A stretch of DNA of 64,000 bases. Origin: Aralia elata. Its lineage: Eukaryota > Streptophyta > Magnoliopsida > Apiales > Araliaceae. The stretch covers positions 10,558,685-10,622,684 of the forward strand of contig CM068382.1 of assembly GCA_034770075.1 (NCBI GenBank), written 5' to 3'. Every line of letters starts with the position of its first letter. The stretch's first letter is position 1. The translations under genes and the position numbers were made by a program. Positions 31,688 to 44,770 of this stretch are shown here, piece by piece. The notes below the pieces were generated by a model. It had not been told where the DNA came from and ran no database searches. It saw only the letters and a program-made list of their open reading frames with translations.

Positions 31688-33874
31688 ACATTTAATTTTA
31701 CCCTCATAAGTAATTTATAAGAGGAATTTTCATATGTTGCACCTGCAGGCCATCGGATTGGTTAGATTTATAAATTTAGTGACGTAGTACTGCCTACATC
31801 AAAATATGGCTTCAGAATTCAATTTAGACGTGTTTGGTTAACTTATTTATTCTCGTGTGGTTTTATTTGTAAAGAATGTTATAGTTAAAAGAAGTGTTTT
31901 TTGAAATTTCTTCGGCTCCACTCCTATATATACTCCTCTATTGAAAAAATAAAAAATTACCTTTACCTAGGAGAAGTAAGAAAAATATACAATATATAGG
32001 TACAATTATAAAAACAACAAATCTCCTTTAATTTTGTGTCCAAAAATTGATTTATATTTTTGGCTAAAGCACTTATGACAAAGTATAAAAGATAAAATCA
32101 TATTAAGTTGTTAAAAAGATATACAATCGCATGTCCCACCATTATTATAAATTTGTTATTAATATCTTTAAAAATACTTTTATAATTATATAACCAAGGA
32201 CATCTTAACTTTATGAATTTTTTAACAAAAGTGTTGTTTAAGAAAGTTAATATAATGTTCGATTACAAAATTTTAAAAGTGTTTTCAAATAGATAAAAGA
32301 CTAAATTATATTAAAATGTCTTATATCTATTAATTTAAGAATAAATTTATAAATTTATAAATTGTGATTGGACCAAAAATGTTTATGTCAAAAGCATTAT
32401 TTTTCTACTTCTTCTAAAAATATATTTAGCCAAAATCACTATTTAATAAACCACTTTTAAAGGATCACAAAATACGAAAATATTTCTATTTTTATTTTAA
32501 AAGTGTTTTTAATCCACCGCATTATTTCGCAAACAGATTCTAAATGTAGAACATTTAATAAAAGTGATTAAAATAAAAAAGTTAAAATAGTGTTTGGTTA
32601 TAAAATTAAAAAATCGAGATTTCATTATTCAAAAAGTGTGTTGTATAAATTTTTAATTTTTCTTTCACAATTTAAAGACAAATTTATAAATTACATTTCA
32701 ATCAAAAGTGCTTCCACAAAAAAAAATTTAATTTTTTGCTTCTTCTAAAAATGCTTTTTATCCCAATTAAATTTTTACTCATTTAAAACATTTTTAGAAA
32801 ATCACCAAACACTAACATGCTTTCAATTTTTATTTAATATTATTCTTTTTTTCTCCGCACCGCTAAACAAACTCTAAGTAATAATTTATGGTGATAGTGA
32901 CAAGAATTGCATGTACACTGTTCAGATAAATTTTAATATATAATTTATACACATAAAATTATTCTTAATATATATTTAATGCATATATTGCCATTAGTAC
33001 TCGAACAAAATAAAATTTTATAACTTCCCGAATTTTAAATATAAATTCGGGAAGTCTAAATTGAAGAGAAGTTTTGAGACGTGAAGAAATCAGTTAGCAT
33101 GGTTTACTTTATGGTAGCATGGATGGGTACATTTAGCTAACAAATTTGTATGTCTAGTGGCATACAAATATTAATTGCATAAATTACGTCCACTAAAGAA
33201 CTTTATAATTGAACCAATTATGGGCCATATCATATGATTCATAAAAAAATGCCTGACTTCAAAATCTGCACGAGGATTGAGACACGTGGGGCTCCGTGTA
33301 CAAATTATCCTAATTTTTAGATTTCGGTACTTCGTTTACTTCAAAATTAATTTTATTTTTTTTCATCCGTTTTAAAATTAAAAGTATATTTTTATTTTTT
33401 AATTATTAAATGTAATAAAATTCTTAAAATGTGATTATTTTTATTATCAATTAATTGATCACCATCATGCTATTATTAAGAAATTTTTAATAAATACTAA
33501 GGATAATTTTGAAAAAATAATACTACATCTGTTTCACAAAAAAAAAATACATTTACAAAATATGCAAATCTTAATCGTATAGTTTTTCTCCATATTTACC
33601 TTTATAACCATGAGTTGTTAATTTAATAATTGTGGCATAACAATAAAATTATAATGATAAACTTAAAAATATTGTGTTATTTTATATTATTATTAATAAA
33701 AGTGGACTCTTTTTCTATTATATCTTTTCTCTTGCAAAGTTTGAAATAAGAATTCTCTTTACAATTTTAATAACCAAACAATGTTTGCAGATAATTCTTT
33801 GAATTAGTGATATTTGATTTAAGAACTCAATCTTTCCCTAACATTTGAGTTTTAAATTGAGTTCCTTTTCTTTT

Positions 33875-33876
<2 letters not shown>
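31688..33876. other. AT-rich intergenic DNA, no gene
   Basis: It contains only short features: a perfect 13-bp-arm stem-loop at 33023-33055 and degenerate Stowaway-like fragments near 33360-33540. No coding frame is supported. Confidence 0.4.

Positions 33877-33919
<43 letters not shown>
33877..33919. repeat. (AT)n microsatellite
   Basis: About twenty TA dinucleotides in a row. Confidence 0.95.
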
Positions 33920-33920
<1 letters not shown>

Positions 33921-34194
33921 TAATAGATCATAGTTCTCTTCAAGTTGTCTGAGCTTAGCTTACTAGAGGGTGATCCAACCCAAGCGCAGACCTTGGGCTG
34001 GACCTTCGGTCAGATTGGTTGAAAGGTAGTTTATGAAGTTTGGGCATAAGATGGGCCTCGAGAGAACTGGTTTGGTTTAAGCTCCCTGAACCCCTGGAAG
34101 ACCTAAAACCACTCTAGAGTATAGAGTGAGGATTCTATGGGTAGGCAACCCAAAGAGTGTAATAGTGTATTATTGATTTTAAATAAAATAAAGC

Positions 34195-34332
34195 AAATTT
34201 GTGAACTTCTCCTATCCTATTGTACCATCCCCTGGTATGACTAGCCCTTGCTATGTAAGAGGTGCAGAGTTCAAATTCTCATCCCCGTGTTGTGATGACT
34301 TGTGATAACAAGGACTTAAAACTAAAAAAAAA
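34195..34332 (+). mobile_element. Possible tRNA-like SINE fragment
   Basis: A B-box-like GAGTTCAAATTCTC (34269-34282) is preceded by an A-box-like TGGTATGACTAG and followed by a run of As (34324-34333). No target duplication was found, so this is weaker than the other SINEs. Confidence 0.4.
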
Positions 34333-34492
34333 ATATACATAGAGAAAAAAATATTTATGTTATAAAATCGATGTGATAAAGTGTAATGATTTTATTAAAC
34401 TTTCTCGGAATAAATTAAGAATTTTGATATTTCTTTCACTATTTTCTACAATTGTGTTTCTCTCTTCTTTTTTTTCACCAAATCCTCCTATT

Positions 34493-34738
34493 CACTTCAT
34501 TCGTTCCAAAATTAGAGATACATTTTTCTTTTTTTATCCGTTCTAAAAAAAGATACATTTTTATTTTCAAATTATAAGGTTACATGGTTTTCCTAATTTG
34601 TCATTTAATTTTCTCCTTTCATTTCTAGTATCAAACCATCATGTCTAAATTCTTAATTAATATTAAGGGTATATTTGAAAATATAAAATAATCCTTAAAA
34701 ATCTCATTTTAGAAATGCATCTTTTAGAACAGCGGGAG
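34493..34738. mobile_element. Degenerate Stowaway-like MITE
   Basis: The left part TTCGTTCCAAAATTAGAGAT and the right part (reverse of ATTTCTAAAATGAGATTT) are weak inverted repeats. The right end reads GCGGGAG followed by TA. The left TA is missing. Confidence 0.45.
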
Positions 34739-34761
34739 TATATCCTTGAGAACACATTTAC

Positions 34762-35420
34762 ATGGGGTTTGATTCTCCGAATAGAAATTTGATGTAATGC
34801 AATAGTCTACGTAATGCAATAGAGTTGTAATGTAATGGTAATAAGTTATTGTGACATATTTGTTTGGTTGGTTCTTAGTATTTGTGTAATAATTATAATA
34901 TTATTACATTGTGTTCAAAATTGTATTTGGTTCATTAAATTATATGATTGTATGTAATGAATAAAGTAAATTAGAAGTCAAAATGTCAAATAAATTTTAA
35001 TTATTACTGTTTTATCTTTTATGACCTATTGCATTGTGGACGTAATGAGCTAATACATCAATTGGTGGACGTAATGAAAAACTTATGTGGGGTTTGGTTC
35101 GTGAAATAGAAATTTGATATTATGCAATAGTCTACGTAATACAATAGAGTTGTAATGTAATAGTAATATATTATTACCACATATTTGTTTGTTTGGTTCT
35201 TGGTATTTTGTGTAGTAATTGTAATGTTATTACATTATATTTAAAATTCTGTTTGGTTCACTAAATTATATAATTGTATGTAATGAATAAAATAAATTAT
35301 AAATTAAAATGTCAAAATAGTTATAATCATTACTTTTTTGTCTTTTATGGCCTATTACATTACATAATGCAATGAGCTAATACATCAAATGAAAAATGTA
35401 ATGAAAAAGTCAAAAATTGA
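34762..35420. repeat. Direct duplication of an approximately 320-bp AT-rich segment
   Basis: Copies starting at 34762 and 35085 share GGGGTTTG, AATAGAAATTTGAT, GCAATAGTCTACGTAAT and GTAATGTAATAGTAAT in the same order. Both contain many TGTAAT/ATTACA words. Probably a tandem or nested MITE pair. The superfamily is unclear. Confidence 0.75.
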
Positions 35421-35639
35421 TGTAACAACATTACCTCCATTATGAGCTAATACATATAATATCTAAAGCAAACAAAAAATATATCAAATTAATGTAATAA
35501 CTTATTGCATTACAAAGTTATTACATTCACTTTAAAAATTGATATAATATCATTACATCCGTAATTAATTATATATATAGTTGATAAATTAAACAAAAAA
35601 TATATTAAATTAACATAATAATTTATTTTATTACGGAGT

Positions 35640-37589
35640 TATTAAATTAATTTGAGGCGAATCCAAAATTATCGATTCACGCAGGCCTTTTAAGCCAGGA
35701 ATCCAGTGAGTGGCCTATTAGACTAGTCATTAATATACTCTTCTTTTTTTTTCATTTTTCTTACACTGTTTAGAGCCTTTTTTTTTTTTTTGTGGACCGA
35801 AAATACTTTCTGCGAAGTAATAAATAATCCATATCGGCTAAAATTAGTGCTTCCACTTAACAAAAAATGCACCTACAAATGAATACTCTCATTTATCACG
35901 GGTGATTTTGAGTAGTGAATTTTTCTTTCATATTATTGAACATTAATAATTGAATTTCACAAATTGCAAAAAATGTATCAACCCCTTCCCATTTCCCTCC
36001 TGCTCACAATTGGCAAAAATGAAAGAAAAGATGGTTTCTAAACTGTTTGTTGTTACCCGTGAAGTACCAGTTGTTACCCGTGAAGTACGATCAACTGTTA
36101 AGCAAGTCTTTTGGGGATGTTTTTTTTTTAAAGTGATCATCTTAAATACTCGGAAATATAAATTAATCATTTTTATAGATCGTGTTAATTTGTTACTCTG
36201 GTAATTTTATATTCCTGGTAATGAAATACCTGATAAAGTGTCAGGATTCCTAATAATCAGATGGCTAAAAAACAGATGATAATCTGAGATTATAACAGTG
36301 GTTATTTTGTTCAAACAAAAATATCATTTATGTTTAATAATTAGAACATAAATATTTTTATTAGTTACATAATTTATATTATTTTTTAATTTTTTTGGTT
36401 GTCAACGTACTTAGTTTAACTTAAATTACTCATCATCCATACAAAATATATGATGTTGTTTGTTATTAATTATTATAAGTTGTATTTATTAACGACATAC
36501 ACATTTGTGCTTGAAATTGAATAAATCATGAACCGTTATTTTATAACCATATTAAAATTTTTAATACAATTTACTAAATAATACATAATTAATTAGTTAA
36601 TTTGATAGTACTTTGATTGTTAATTACATTTGAAAATAATTATATGGGTGAATGATTCAACTAAAATTAGTATAACGATATATTAGTATAAAAATATCAT
36701 ATTAGAAAAAATACACTCAATAATTTTAAATTTATATCAAATGCTTACGACAACAATTATCAGTAATCACATATTTTTTATTAAATAAAATTGACACACT
36801 ATTTTCTATTATCAATAATTAAATACCCACCCACTAATTTATATTCAGATGAATATTTATCATTATCCGTAACAAACATTCCCTAAAGAACAATATTATT
36901 CTGGTATACCCTGAGTCTGATGTAACGATTATTAGTTGGGACCACTTGTTATATGAATTTTAAATTATTAGTACTTCATCAATTCTAACCCAATAAACAT
37001 ACATTGCATGTGTCACCAATCACCATCACTAGTTTTGAATTAATAATAAATAATTATTTTTGCCCTATGAGATGAGAATTTTGACAATAGCTTTTTCATA
37101 ATAACAATTTCATAATTTTTTTTTATAGTTTTGAAACTCCCATTTTAGAGATGATAAATTTCATAATTCACGTAATACCGATGAAAATCAAATTTAATAT
37201 CATATGTAACAATCCGAGTCAGTAGAGTCGCGAACTAGAAGATGATCTATCCCACAATAGACATACATCAAAAGTGAGCTGCCGCGAATTGAGAAATTTG
37301 ATATAGTAAGGTCAATAAAAGCTTGATGAATTAAATTTGAAGTTTAAGTCAAGTTCAAGCCTATTCAAAAACATTGTGTTTGACAATTAAAAGAAGAATA
37401 CAAGTGATAGAAGAGTCAATATTCCTACTACCTCCTTTCCAAAATTTTACATATATTTTTAGGGGTTGTGAGAGCTACACCCAGCCCACCTACAACGCTT
37501 TCACACGGATGGATGCCTTTTAATCCCCATTCAATTCCATTCCTTTTTTACGCGTTTTTAAAGTATTCATACCTCAAATTTAAAATCAA
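35640..37589. other. AT-rich intergenic DNA
   Basis: The frames near 35943-36204 lie on both strands of a short repeat (TTGTTACCCGTGAAGTAC, twice) and do not look like protein genes. Nothing else is supported. Confidence 0.4.
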
Positions 37590-37870
37590 ATCTAAACCCT
37601 AGCATTGAACTTTGAACCATAAATTGTGAATAATAAAATCCTATCTCTCAAAAAATTATACCCTAGATACTAAAATTGAACCCTACAAATAAATTTTATA
37701 CCTGAAAATTCAAACCAAAATTTTGGAAATTGAACCCTAAACCCTAACTTTTGAATAGTGAACCCTACACATAAACCTTGATACCCTAAATATTGAAATT
37801 AAACCCTAGAAATTAAAACCCAAATTCTTAAAATTGAACCCTAAATCCTATAATTTGAACCCTAAACATA
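37590..37870. repeat. Degenerate CCCTAAA-rich tract
   Basis: More than ten copies of CCCTA with following A/G/C occur in phrases such as TTGAACCCTAAA, spaced irregularly by 15-35 bases. It resembles telomere-like or telo-box words but is not a regular telomeric array. Confidence 0.7.
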
Positions 37871-38460
37871 GCGCTCCACCCTCTGCCCTTGCTGTCATGA
37901 GTAAAGGAGAAAGAAGAGAGAATGAAAAATGTGAAGCTAACTTAAAAGGCCACTACCACCATTTTTGTCTTGGTGATCATGCCATGGGTGCATAAGGACG
38001 TGGATCAATTTTGGATGCAAGGGACGAGGGTCAAGACGTCGCTTAGAAGGAGGGAGAGAGAAAAACGAGTTGAGTAATTGAGAGAGAGGAGAAAGAGTAA
38101 TTAATTAGCGTATGAATAGTAATAAAATTTTAAATTAATATTAATTATTTAATATTAAAATTAATAAAAAAAAATTTAATATGTATGATTATGTGTTATA
38201 TAATAAAAAGGACAGAGTACTTTTATTTTTAAAATATATACCAACCGACAGATAAAGAGTGAGAAAGATAAAAAGAAAGAGAAAAGTAAAAAGTGGGAGT
38301 GGTCTTGAGTTGGGTCCCACAAAAAATACTCTATAATATAGTGCAGAAGAAGAGAGGAGAGAGAGTGAAATGGGTTTGTACCTTCATACTTATCTGCGCA
38401 TGGACAGGCAGGACAACCCTCGGCAGTAGAGTCGAAAGGAAAGACTTGGAGTAAAAAATA
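37871..38460. other. Intergenic DNA
   Basis: Purine-rich patches (GAGAGAGAGG) occur at 38050-38100 and 38260-38370. No gene is identified. Confidence 0.4.
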
Positions 38461-38667
38461 AGGATTATTTTTAAAATTAATAATTAAGTATATATAAATA
38501 TATTTCTAAAATTATAAAAATTGAAATTAGTAATAAATTGTATATACTTTTTTTTTGTTATAATATCTTCACCTATATGTTAGCAAATATAGTAAAAAAA
38601 TTAGTTTTAAAAATAGTCAATTTAACTTTAAAAAGTCCTAGAAATGCAATTAATCAGAGACGGAGGA

Positions 38668-38672
<5 letters not shown>
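38461..38672. mobile_element. Truncated copy of Stowaway family C
   Basis: It matches the interior and right part of 31428-31685 (TTAATAATTAAGTATATATA, TAGTCAATTTAACTTTAAAA) and ends AGAGACGGAGGAAATA. The left terminus is missing. It is followed by an (AT)n tract at 38673-38705. Confidence 0.75.
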
Positions 38673-38705
<33 letters not shown>

Positions 38706-38707
<2 letters not shown>

Positions 38708-39276
38708 AGTGGGATTACTTGTACTCACAAGGCCCCACGTGGGTCCACCAAGGGAGGTGCGGTCGCTGATATTAGTCATCTCAAAATGTTGTGAGAGACA
38801 AAAAATTTGGTCTATATATGGCTATACACAGGAACATGTGAGATCTATGCCTATATATAAAAATCTCATCTATCTCGAGATCATCCGAATTAATTTATTT
38901 TAATTAATTAATGATCGTGAGTTAAGTCAAATGGTTATTACTATATTTAATATTGTAACTAATAATTAGAATTAATTTATTTTAATTGATAATTAATTAG
39001 TTAATTTTAGTGGTAATGAGTTGAGTCAAAAGGTCATTGCTATTTAACATTGTAACTAATAATTATAATTAATTTTCTTTGAATCATGGAGAATATGAAA
39101 ATTTTCTCTTTGAAATATTAAAATTTATATATAATTTCAAAGTTATTTCTTGAGAGTTAATTTGTATTGAATCATGCATAAAGGATATCGAAAGTTTATT
39201 CTTCAAATATTAAAAATTATATGTAATTTTAAAGTTTCATCTTGACAGTTAATTTGTAGTTTTTAAGTATTAAGTA
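38706..39276. other. AT-rich intergenic DNA
   Basis: A segment reading AATTAATTTATTTTAATTAA and GAGTTAAGTCAAATGGT/GAGTTGAGTCAAAAGGT occurs twice within 38890-39060, suggesting a small duplication. No gene. Confidence 0.45.
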
Positions 39277-39556
39277 CTCCCTCTGTCTTTTAATTTGTCA
39301 TTTTAAAGTGGTGCACAAATATTAAAAAAATGATTGTATAGCACTAAATATAATATCAATTGCTTATATTGTCCTTATATTAAAAAAGAGGATGTTACTT
39401 ATTGGGCAGAAAATAGAGAGAGAACCAAAGTTATATTTAATACTTAGGGTAATATTGAAAATTAAGTAATTAATGCTTACTTGAAATTCTCAAACGACAA
39501 ATATTAAAAGACAAAAATACTTCTCTAAAATGACATTTAAAAAGGGATGGAGGGAG
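39277..39556. mobile_element. Stowaway MITE (family A), intact ends
   Basis: It starts CTCCCTCTGTC and ends GGATGGAGGGAG, with TA on both sides (39275-39276 and 39557-39558). It is 280 bp and is the best-preserved copy of the family also seen at 9995 and 25193. Confidence 0.92.
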
Positions 39557-39558
39557 TA

Positions 39559-40108
39559 ATAAAAGTAATTAAATTCTCTTTAATTGTGCTAGAATATGAA
39601 ATGTTTCTTTTTGTTAATTTGTACTATAAATACATGTTGGGAACATTCATGGCTCTTGTTTATCTATTTTTGTTTAATATATTATACAATTATAAATATG
39701 ATATTTATTCAAATTATTTTTAACATTATATATGCATTAAGTCAATAAAAAATAATAAATATATATCAATAAAAAAAGATAAATATATATATAAATAAAA
39801 TAAATGTAAAAAAGTGATATAAAACTAACCCGTGTTTAGCACGGATTATCGAACTTATTTTGAGTTTATGGTGAGTTAAAATGATATATAAAGACATAAA
39901 CTACTATAAAAATAGTAGTCATAACTTTTTGAACTTATGATGAGCTAAAATAATTTAAAAAAATAATTATATATTTAGATAATGAATTAGGCCTTAGTAT
40001 TTTATGATTAATTTAAATTTAAAATTTGACTCGAATTATTATACTAATAATATTACAACATATAACACCAAAATACAAAATACATGTAAAATGTGCGAGT
40101 ATAGAATG

Positions 40109-40141
<33 letters not shown>

Positions 40142-40300
40142 GAGCATCCAAAAGAAAAAGAGTCAAAAGACCACCCCTTCCTGTACGTTGCTTGGATAGT
40201 TGGATACGTACTGAATGTCCTTTTCCAGCAAACTTCCTTTATTTAATGCCTTTTTTCCTGTCCAAAGAAGAGAGAGGCCAAGGTCCATACCCTAATAAAT
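39559..40300. other. Intergenic DNA with an ATACAT microsatellite
   Basis: Five units of ACATAT lie at about 40110-40140. The region further right probably includes the promoter of the small gene at 40640. Confidence 0.45.
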
Positions 40301-40465
40301 AAGATGCTCATTTTTGGATAAATAACACCAACATTTCTTCCGTGTTCTTTAAATTAACTACTCCCAGTTTACATAAATCAAACTAGCAACTTCACACTCA
40401 AAATCCTTGAACCCCCTTTTGCCCATTTCCAAGTTTCTTACAGGAAAAAATAAAAAATAAAAAAA

Positions 40466-40555
40466 ATGCAGTCCCTCTTAAACCTCCATACCAGCTATGG
40501 CCTTCCTCTTTGCCTTTCAGGGATCACAAACCCTCTTTCTTTTTCCAAAGAGTAA
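40466..40555 (+). CDS. Possible 29-codon upstream ORF
   Basis: ATG at 40466 opens a 29-codon frame beginning MQSLLNLHTS and ending KE-stop at 40555, in a less AT-rich stretch 85 bases before the next ATG. If both are on one mRNA it would be an upstream ORF. It may instead be chance. Confidence 0.35.
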   Translation: MQSLLNLHTSYGLPLCLSGITNPLSFSKE

Positions 40556-40639
40556 TAATATCTCCAATTGTTCTTAATTTCTCTCTCTAAAATTTGTTAT
40601 TTTTGTTATAATTTTTTTTTATTTGGGTATATATGCAGG

Positions 40640-40852
40640 ATGGCAGATCATGATCTGAGAAGGGAAGCCATGAAAAAGCAAAAATCTCAAGCTAGAGAGG
40701 TTTTTAGTGCAGATCAAGAAATGGGTATGCAGAGAACTGTTGAGAGAGTGACTGGAGAGATGAGAGAAGGTGAGGATGTTGAAGATCTGGCTAAAATTGT
40801 ACATATGCTGTCACATATTTGTCTGCTGCCATGTTCAGCCAAAGCTGCATAG
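40640..40852 (+). CDS. Small 70-aa charged protein, unknown function
   Basis: The ATG at 40640 follows directly on a possible 3' splice site (ATATGCAG), so a leader intron could end there. The frame has 70 codons. Residues 1-50 are rich in Lys, Arg and Glu (MADHDLRREAMKKQK..., VERVTGEMREGEDVEDL) and could form a helix. The last 20 are hydrophobic with three Cys (CLLPCSAKAA end). No known domain is recognised, and no signal peptide is present. Local GC content and codon use are more gene-like than the flanks, and a T-rich leader precedes it. A longer frame runs back to 40568 but lies in the T-rich leader, so 40640 is preferred. It could also be an exon of a larger gene. Confidence 0.5.
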   Translation: MADHDLRREAMKKQKSQAREVFSADQEMGMQRTVERVTGEMREGEDVEDLAKIVHMLSHICLLPCSAKAA

Positions 40853-40859
40853 CTAATTT

Positions 40860-41775
40860 GCTGGAATTTCTCGGTCTGTTTTCTAGTATTTCTTTAGCTC
40901 TGTTTTCTCTGTAGATCTCTATATAAGATGAGGAAGTTTTTATAAATTATTGGAGTATTTATATGTATGATTAATCAATCTAGGCCTGGTGTATTCTTCT
41001 TCTTTGTATTTTCTCTTTTGGACTGTATTATGTTCATCAACCCTTACCAAACTCACCCCTTAAAATTACTGAGCCAAATCAAGGGGTGGGCAACAAAAAC
41101 ACAAACTATACCAACGTCCAAAATGAGAGTTTTAGTTTGAAATTCAAACTTTTTTTCCTCAGAGTCATTACCTTTGCATAAAAATTTTATAATATCCACT
41201 GCTCTTTTGGCTTCAAAAGAATTGCACAGTAACTTAATATGCTCAACTTTGTGATTTTGCTGATGGTTAGATGCATGAATGGAAGGAAGGGTCATATGAG
41301 GAATTTCCTCAGGAATCCGAAGGCGCTATAAATTATTTTTAGTTTTTTCTTGGAGGGATAAAGGATGCAAAAAACTAATACTAGAATTTTACAAACTTTT
41401 TATTCTTACTAATTAATTATAAAATTTTCATTTGAAACTACAAATGCAAGAGAGAGATTCTATTTTATATAAATTTTAATTGTTAAATGATAGTATTAAA
41501 TGACTTTATTAATTTGTGTGCATGAAACTAAAAAGATTATCATTATGGAATGGAGGGAGTATTATAATGAGATATTATAAGAATGATTTGGAAATTTGGA
41601 TAGTTAGGGTTCATGAAATTGAAAGAAGACGGAACTTGGGGCTTCGAAAATTGAAGCTTACCAATGTTAAGTACTTTGATTTCATAAAATTGTTTTTGAC
41701 CCCATTTTTTTTTTCATTATATTGTTTGGAGGATCATAATGAAAACCTCAAAATTTTACTTTTTGTTGATTAATA
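40860..41775. other. 3' flank of the small gene and intergenic DNA
   Basis: A likely 3' UTR runs to about 41020. A small frame at 41516-41773 has no protein-like features. Nothing else is supported. Confidence 0.4.
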
Positions 41776-42027
41776 CTCTCTCTCTGTTTCATATTATTTA
41801 ATTAATTTTTTAAACTTAACTGAAGAGATTTTAAAACTCAAAAGTGACATAATTTTTTTTAGTTTTAATCAACACAATGATAAAAATTGTAACTATCTAA
41901 AAAATATTATTCATTGTATGTTTTATTATTTCATAATATTTAATGAGTTATCTTAATTTTAAGTTTGAAAATATCTCACATTAACTTTTAAAATTCAATA
42001 TTAATTATATAATTTGAATCGAGGGCG
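41776..42027. mobile_element. Stowaway-like MITE (family B)
   Basis: It starts CTCTCTCTCTGTTTCATATT after TA and ends ATCGAGGGCG before TA. The core TTAATCAACACAATGATAAA is shared with 25874-26124. Confidence 0.75.
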
Positions 42028-42066
42028 TATTTTTTTCCCCAAGTTCTGCACAGACTATTCAGATTA

Positions 42067-42470
42067 AGGTGGTGTTTGATAAAATTGAGTAATTAAGATC
42101 TGAATGGTTAATACATCTTAATAAATTAGATCATCTAAATGAAATAATATCTGATTCTAAAAAACTATTTGATAACTAAAAAGTGTAAACCATCTTAATT
42201 ACACTATTTTACCATTTTAACCTCTGAGTTATTTAAAAATTTTATTTGAATGATCTTAAAATTTGAAATTGAAGGAGTACAATATTTATTGAGGCTATTT
42301 TTGTCCATAAATTTTAAATAAACTATTAAGAGGCAGCTCTTAATAGTTAAGATTTGAGTTTCTGTCTTAACGATTAAGAGGCAAAAAAAAATTTGCCAAA
42401 CAAATTTGTCTCTGACCGAATCAAAAGCATGTAAATTAAGAGGCATTCAGACACAAACAAACACGCTTGA
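42067..42470. mobile_element. hAT-like MITE, related to 59362-59753
   Basis: The left end AGGTGGTGTTTGATAAAATT and right end (reverse of AAGCGTGTTTGT) are short imperfect inverted repeats. The interior AAGATCTGAATGGTTAAT and GATCTTAAAATTTGAAATTG are shared with the second copy. The latter piece resembles a Stowaway end, suggesting an old nested insertion present in both copies. Confidence 0.55.
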
Positions 42471-42479
42471 GATAGGTAG

Positions 42480-43454
42480 GTTATTTATTTTATTTTATTT
42501 CAATGATAAATCTTGTCAACTAAATTAGGTGCATCACAAGTCTCCACCACTAGGCCCTTGCTTATTGAGAAGCCAACATTTTTTCTTCCAAAAAATGATG
42601 CTTTCATAGTGCTTCTCACGATATGCCTAAATCAATAAATCTTTATAGCAAACTTAATTTATGGATATTTTACTTCACATCAACGTCTATTAACTTGATC
42701 AATTACGATAAAACACTAACCAAAAATTAAGTTAATGGCAAATTTTGACAATTTAAAAGACTATTGATAATGCAGGTGTACTAATTATGTTGTGAGAGCT
42801 AAAGTATCGCTGAAAGTTTAAAATATTATCACAATAAAAATATAAAAGTGTCGTTAAATATATATTTATTTTAAAAATGTATAAATAATTCTTTAGTGAT
42901 CGCACTGAAAGGTAACATATGTGATTTTCTTTCATAAACTTTATTTGTAGATGATTTTTACATGATATCTTAATGGTAAAACACATTTTATCTTCTTTTT
43001 TTTCTTTTTCTTTTTTTTGGGGAGAGGGGAGGGGGCGTGGGCAGGGAGTTGCGTAAAATTGAGCGATCATCAATAACTATATATAACAATTCAAGAGAGA
43101 ATTCTAAATTCAATTAATTTGGTTGGTCATTAATATCTATTTTATGGGCTCAAAATTTTCGTATCAATGTTAGACTTGTCCAAAATACGCATCTGATCTA
43201 AAATCTACTTTACTACTTATTTGTGTATATTATTACTAGGATAATGATATATATCTTGTGACTTTATATGTTGATTTTTTAATTGTGAATTACGTGGATA
43301 ATTATGGTTGATAATATTTTAACGACGCATCTAATATGGTAAACCAATTTTATAATCCTACCCAATCACATGCATTGATATACGTCGCAATCATAATTCG
43401 GCACAAAACTCTCGCAATACATAGCAGGACTCTTATTACTATATCAATCAAAAC

Positions 43455-43492
<38 letters not shown>

Positions 43493-43651
43493 TAAAAAAA
43501 ATTAAAACCATAAAAATAATTCTACAATTGAATTAATTTGATTCATTATAAAATTAGTATATAATTACAAAAAATAATGAACCTAAATTAAAATGAATCA
43601 CAGTCGTCAAGAAAAGAAAAAAAAAAGAGAACACATTTGACACCACGTTGA
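42480..43651. other. Intergenic DNA
   Basis: It contains a T/C-rich to G-rich stretch near 42990-43035 and an (AAT)n tract at about 43457-43492. No gene. Confidence 0.45.
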
Positions 43652-44118
43652 AAAAATATAACACCCCTAAATTCGGGTCCCTCAAACCTCGGGTCTGGTG
43701 CGTCATGATCCAACTTCATATTGCTTTTATGTCATTATTTTATAACATAATTAATGAAATCCATAAATTTCAATTTTTTAACATTCAATATCAATATAGA
43801 TATTAAATTAAACTCAGTTATTTAAAACTTTAACTTATCATATTCCAGAATCGCAATCTTTACATCTCATACTTAATATCTCAAAATTATGTATATTTCA
43901 TGATTCATTTTAAACATCAATTGCGAATATAAAATTCAATTTTTGATATTAATTTGTTCTTATGAATCTTTATAACTATAATCCAACAACTATAAACCAA
44001 CTCTCATACATTATTGTTAGCATATCAATTTATTTTACAAAGTAATTGTAAAGCTACATTTCAAATATCAAAACAAATATCATTTACTTCATAACTCAAG
44101 GTTTATACAACTTAGCTC

Positions 44119-44149
<31 letters not shown>

Positions 44150-44492
44150 GAGTCATATTAACTTAATCTAAATCTAACTAAAGGAAACAATAAAAATCTT
44201 CTTCTTAACACGCCTCAAGTCTTTATAGCTATGGTCACGAGAGAATTACATTCTTTAGCTACAAATAAAGTTATTTGCAAGTATGAGCACGACGACCCAA
44301 TAAGTCTAACAGTTAACACATTTCATACTTCACGTAGCATACATACTTGCATTTTATTCATGTTTGATGTATTACATACAATGCATTTTATACATGCATC
44401 CTATGTTTCATGGTATGCATCTCTCTATACTTCATACATTCATGCAGTGAACCATTTAGATCTTGTCATCTATTTTCAGTTTATAAGTTTAA

Positions 44493-44770
44493 CACAAAAT
44501 AATTAATCAACTTTATCAACTGCACGTCAACAGTTATATTCATATAGTTGTGCAATGTACATACTTTAGTCACGCTCTCCATCAAATCATAGAACACAGA
44601 AAACTTTCATATGTTGAACAAATAATATACACAAAACAATTAATCAACTTTATTAACTGCACGTCAACAGTTATATTCATATAGTTGTGCAATGTACATA
44701 CTTTAGTCATGCTCTCTATCAAATTATAGAACACAAAATTTTTTCTCATGTTGAGTAAATAATATTCACA
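44493..44770. repeat. 137-bp tandem duplication in the long LTR
   Basis: Two copies share AATTAATCAACTTTAT, AACTGCACGTCAACAGTTAT and GTGCAATGTACATACTTTAG, with few differences. Confidence 0.9.

Noticed and set aside
37590..37870. Interstitial telomere array
   Set aside because: CCCTAAA-type words are present but spacing is irregular; there are no consecutive perfect repeats.
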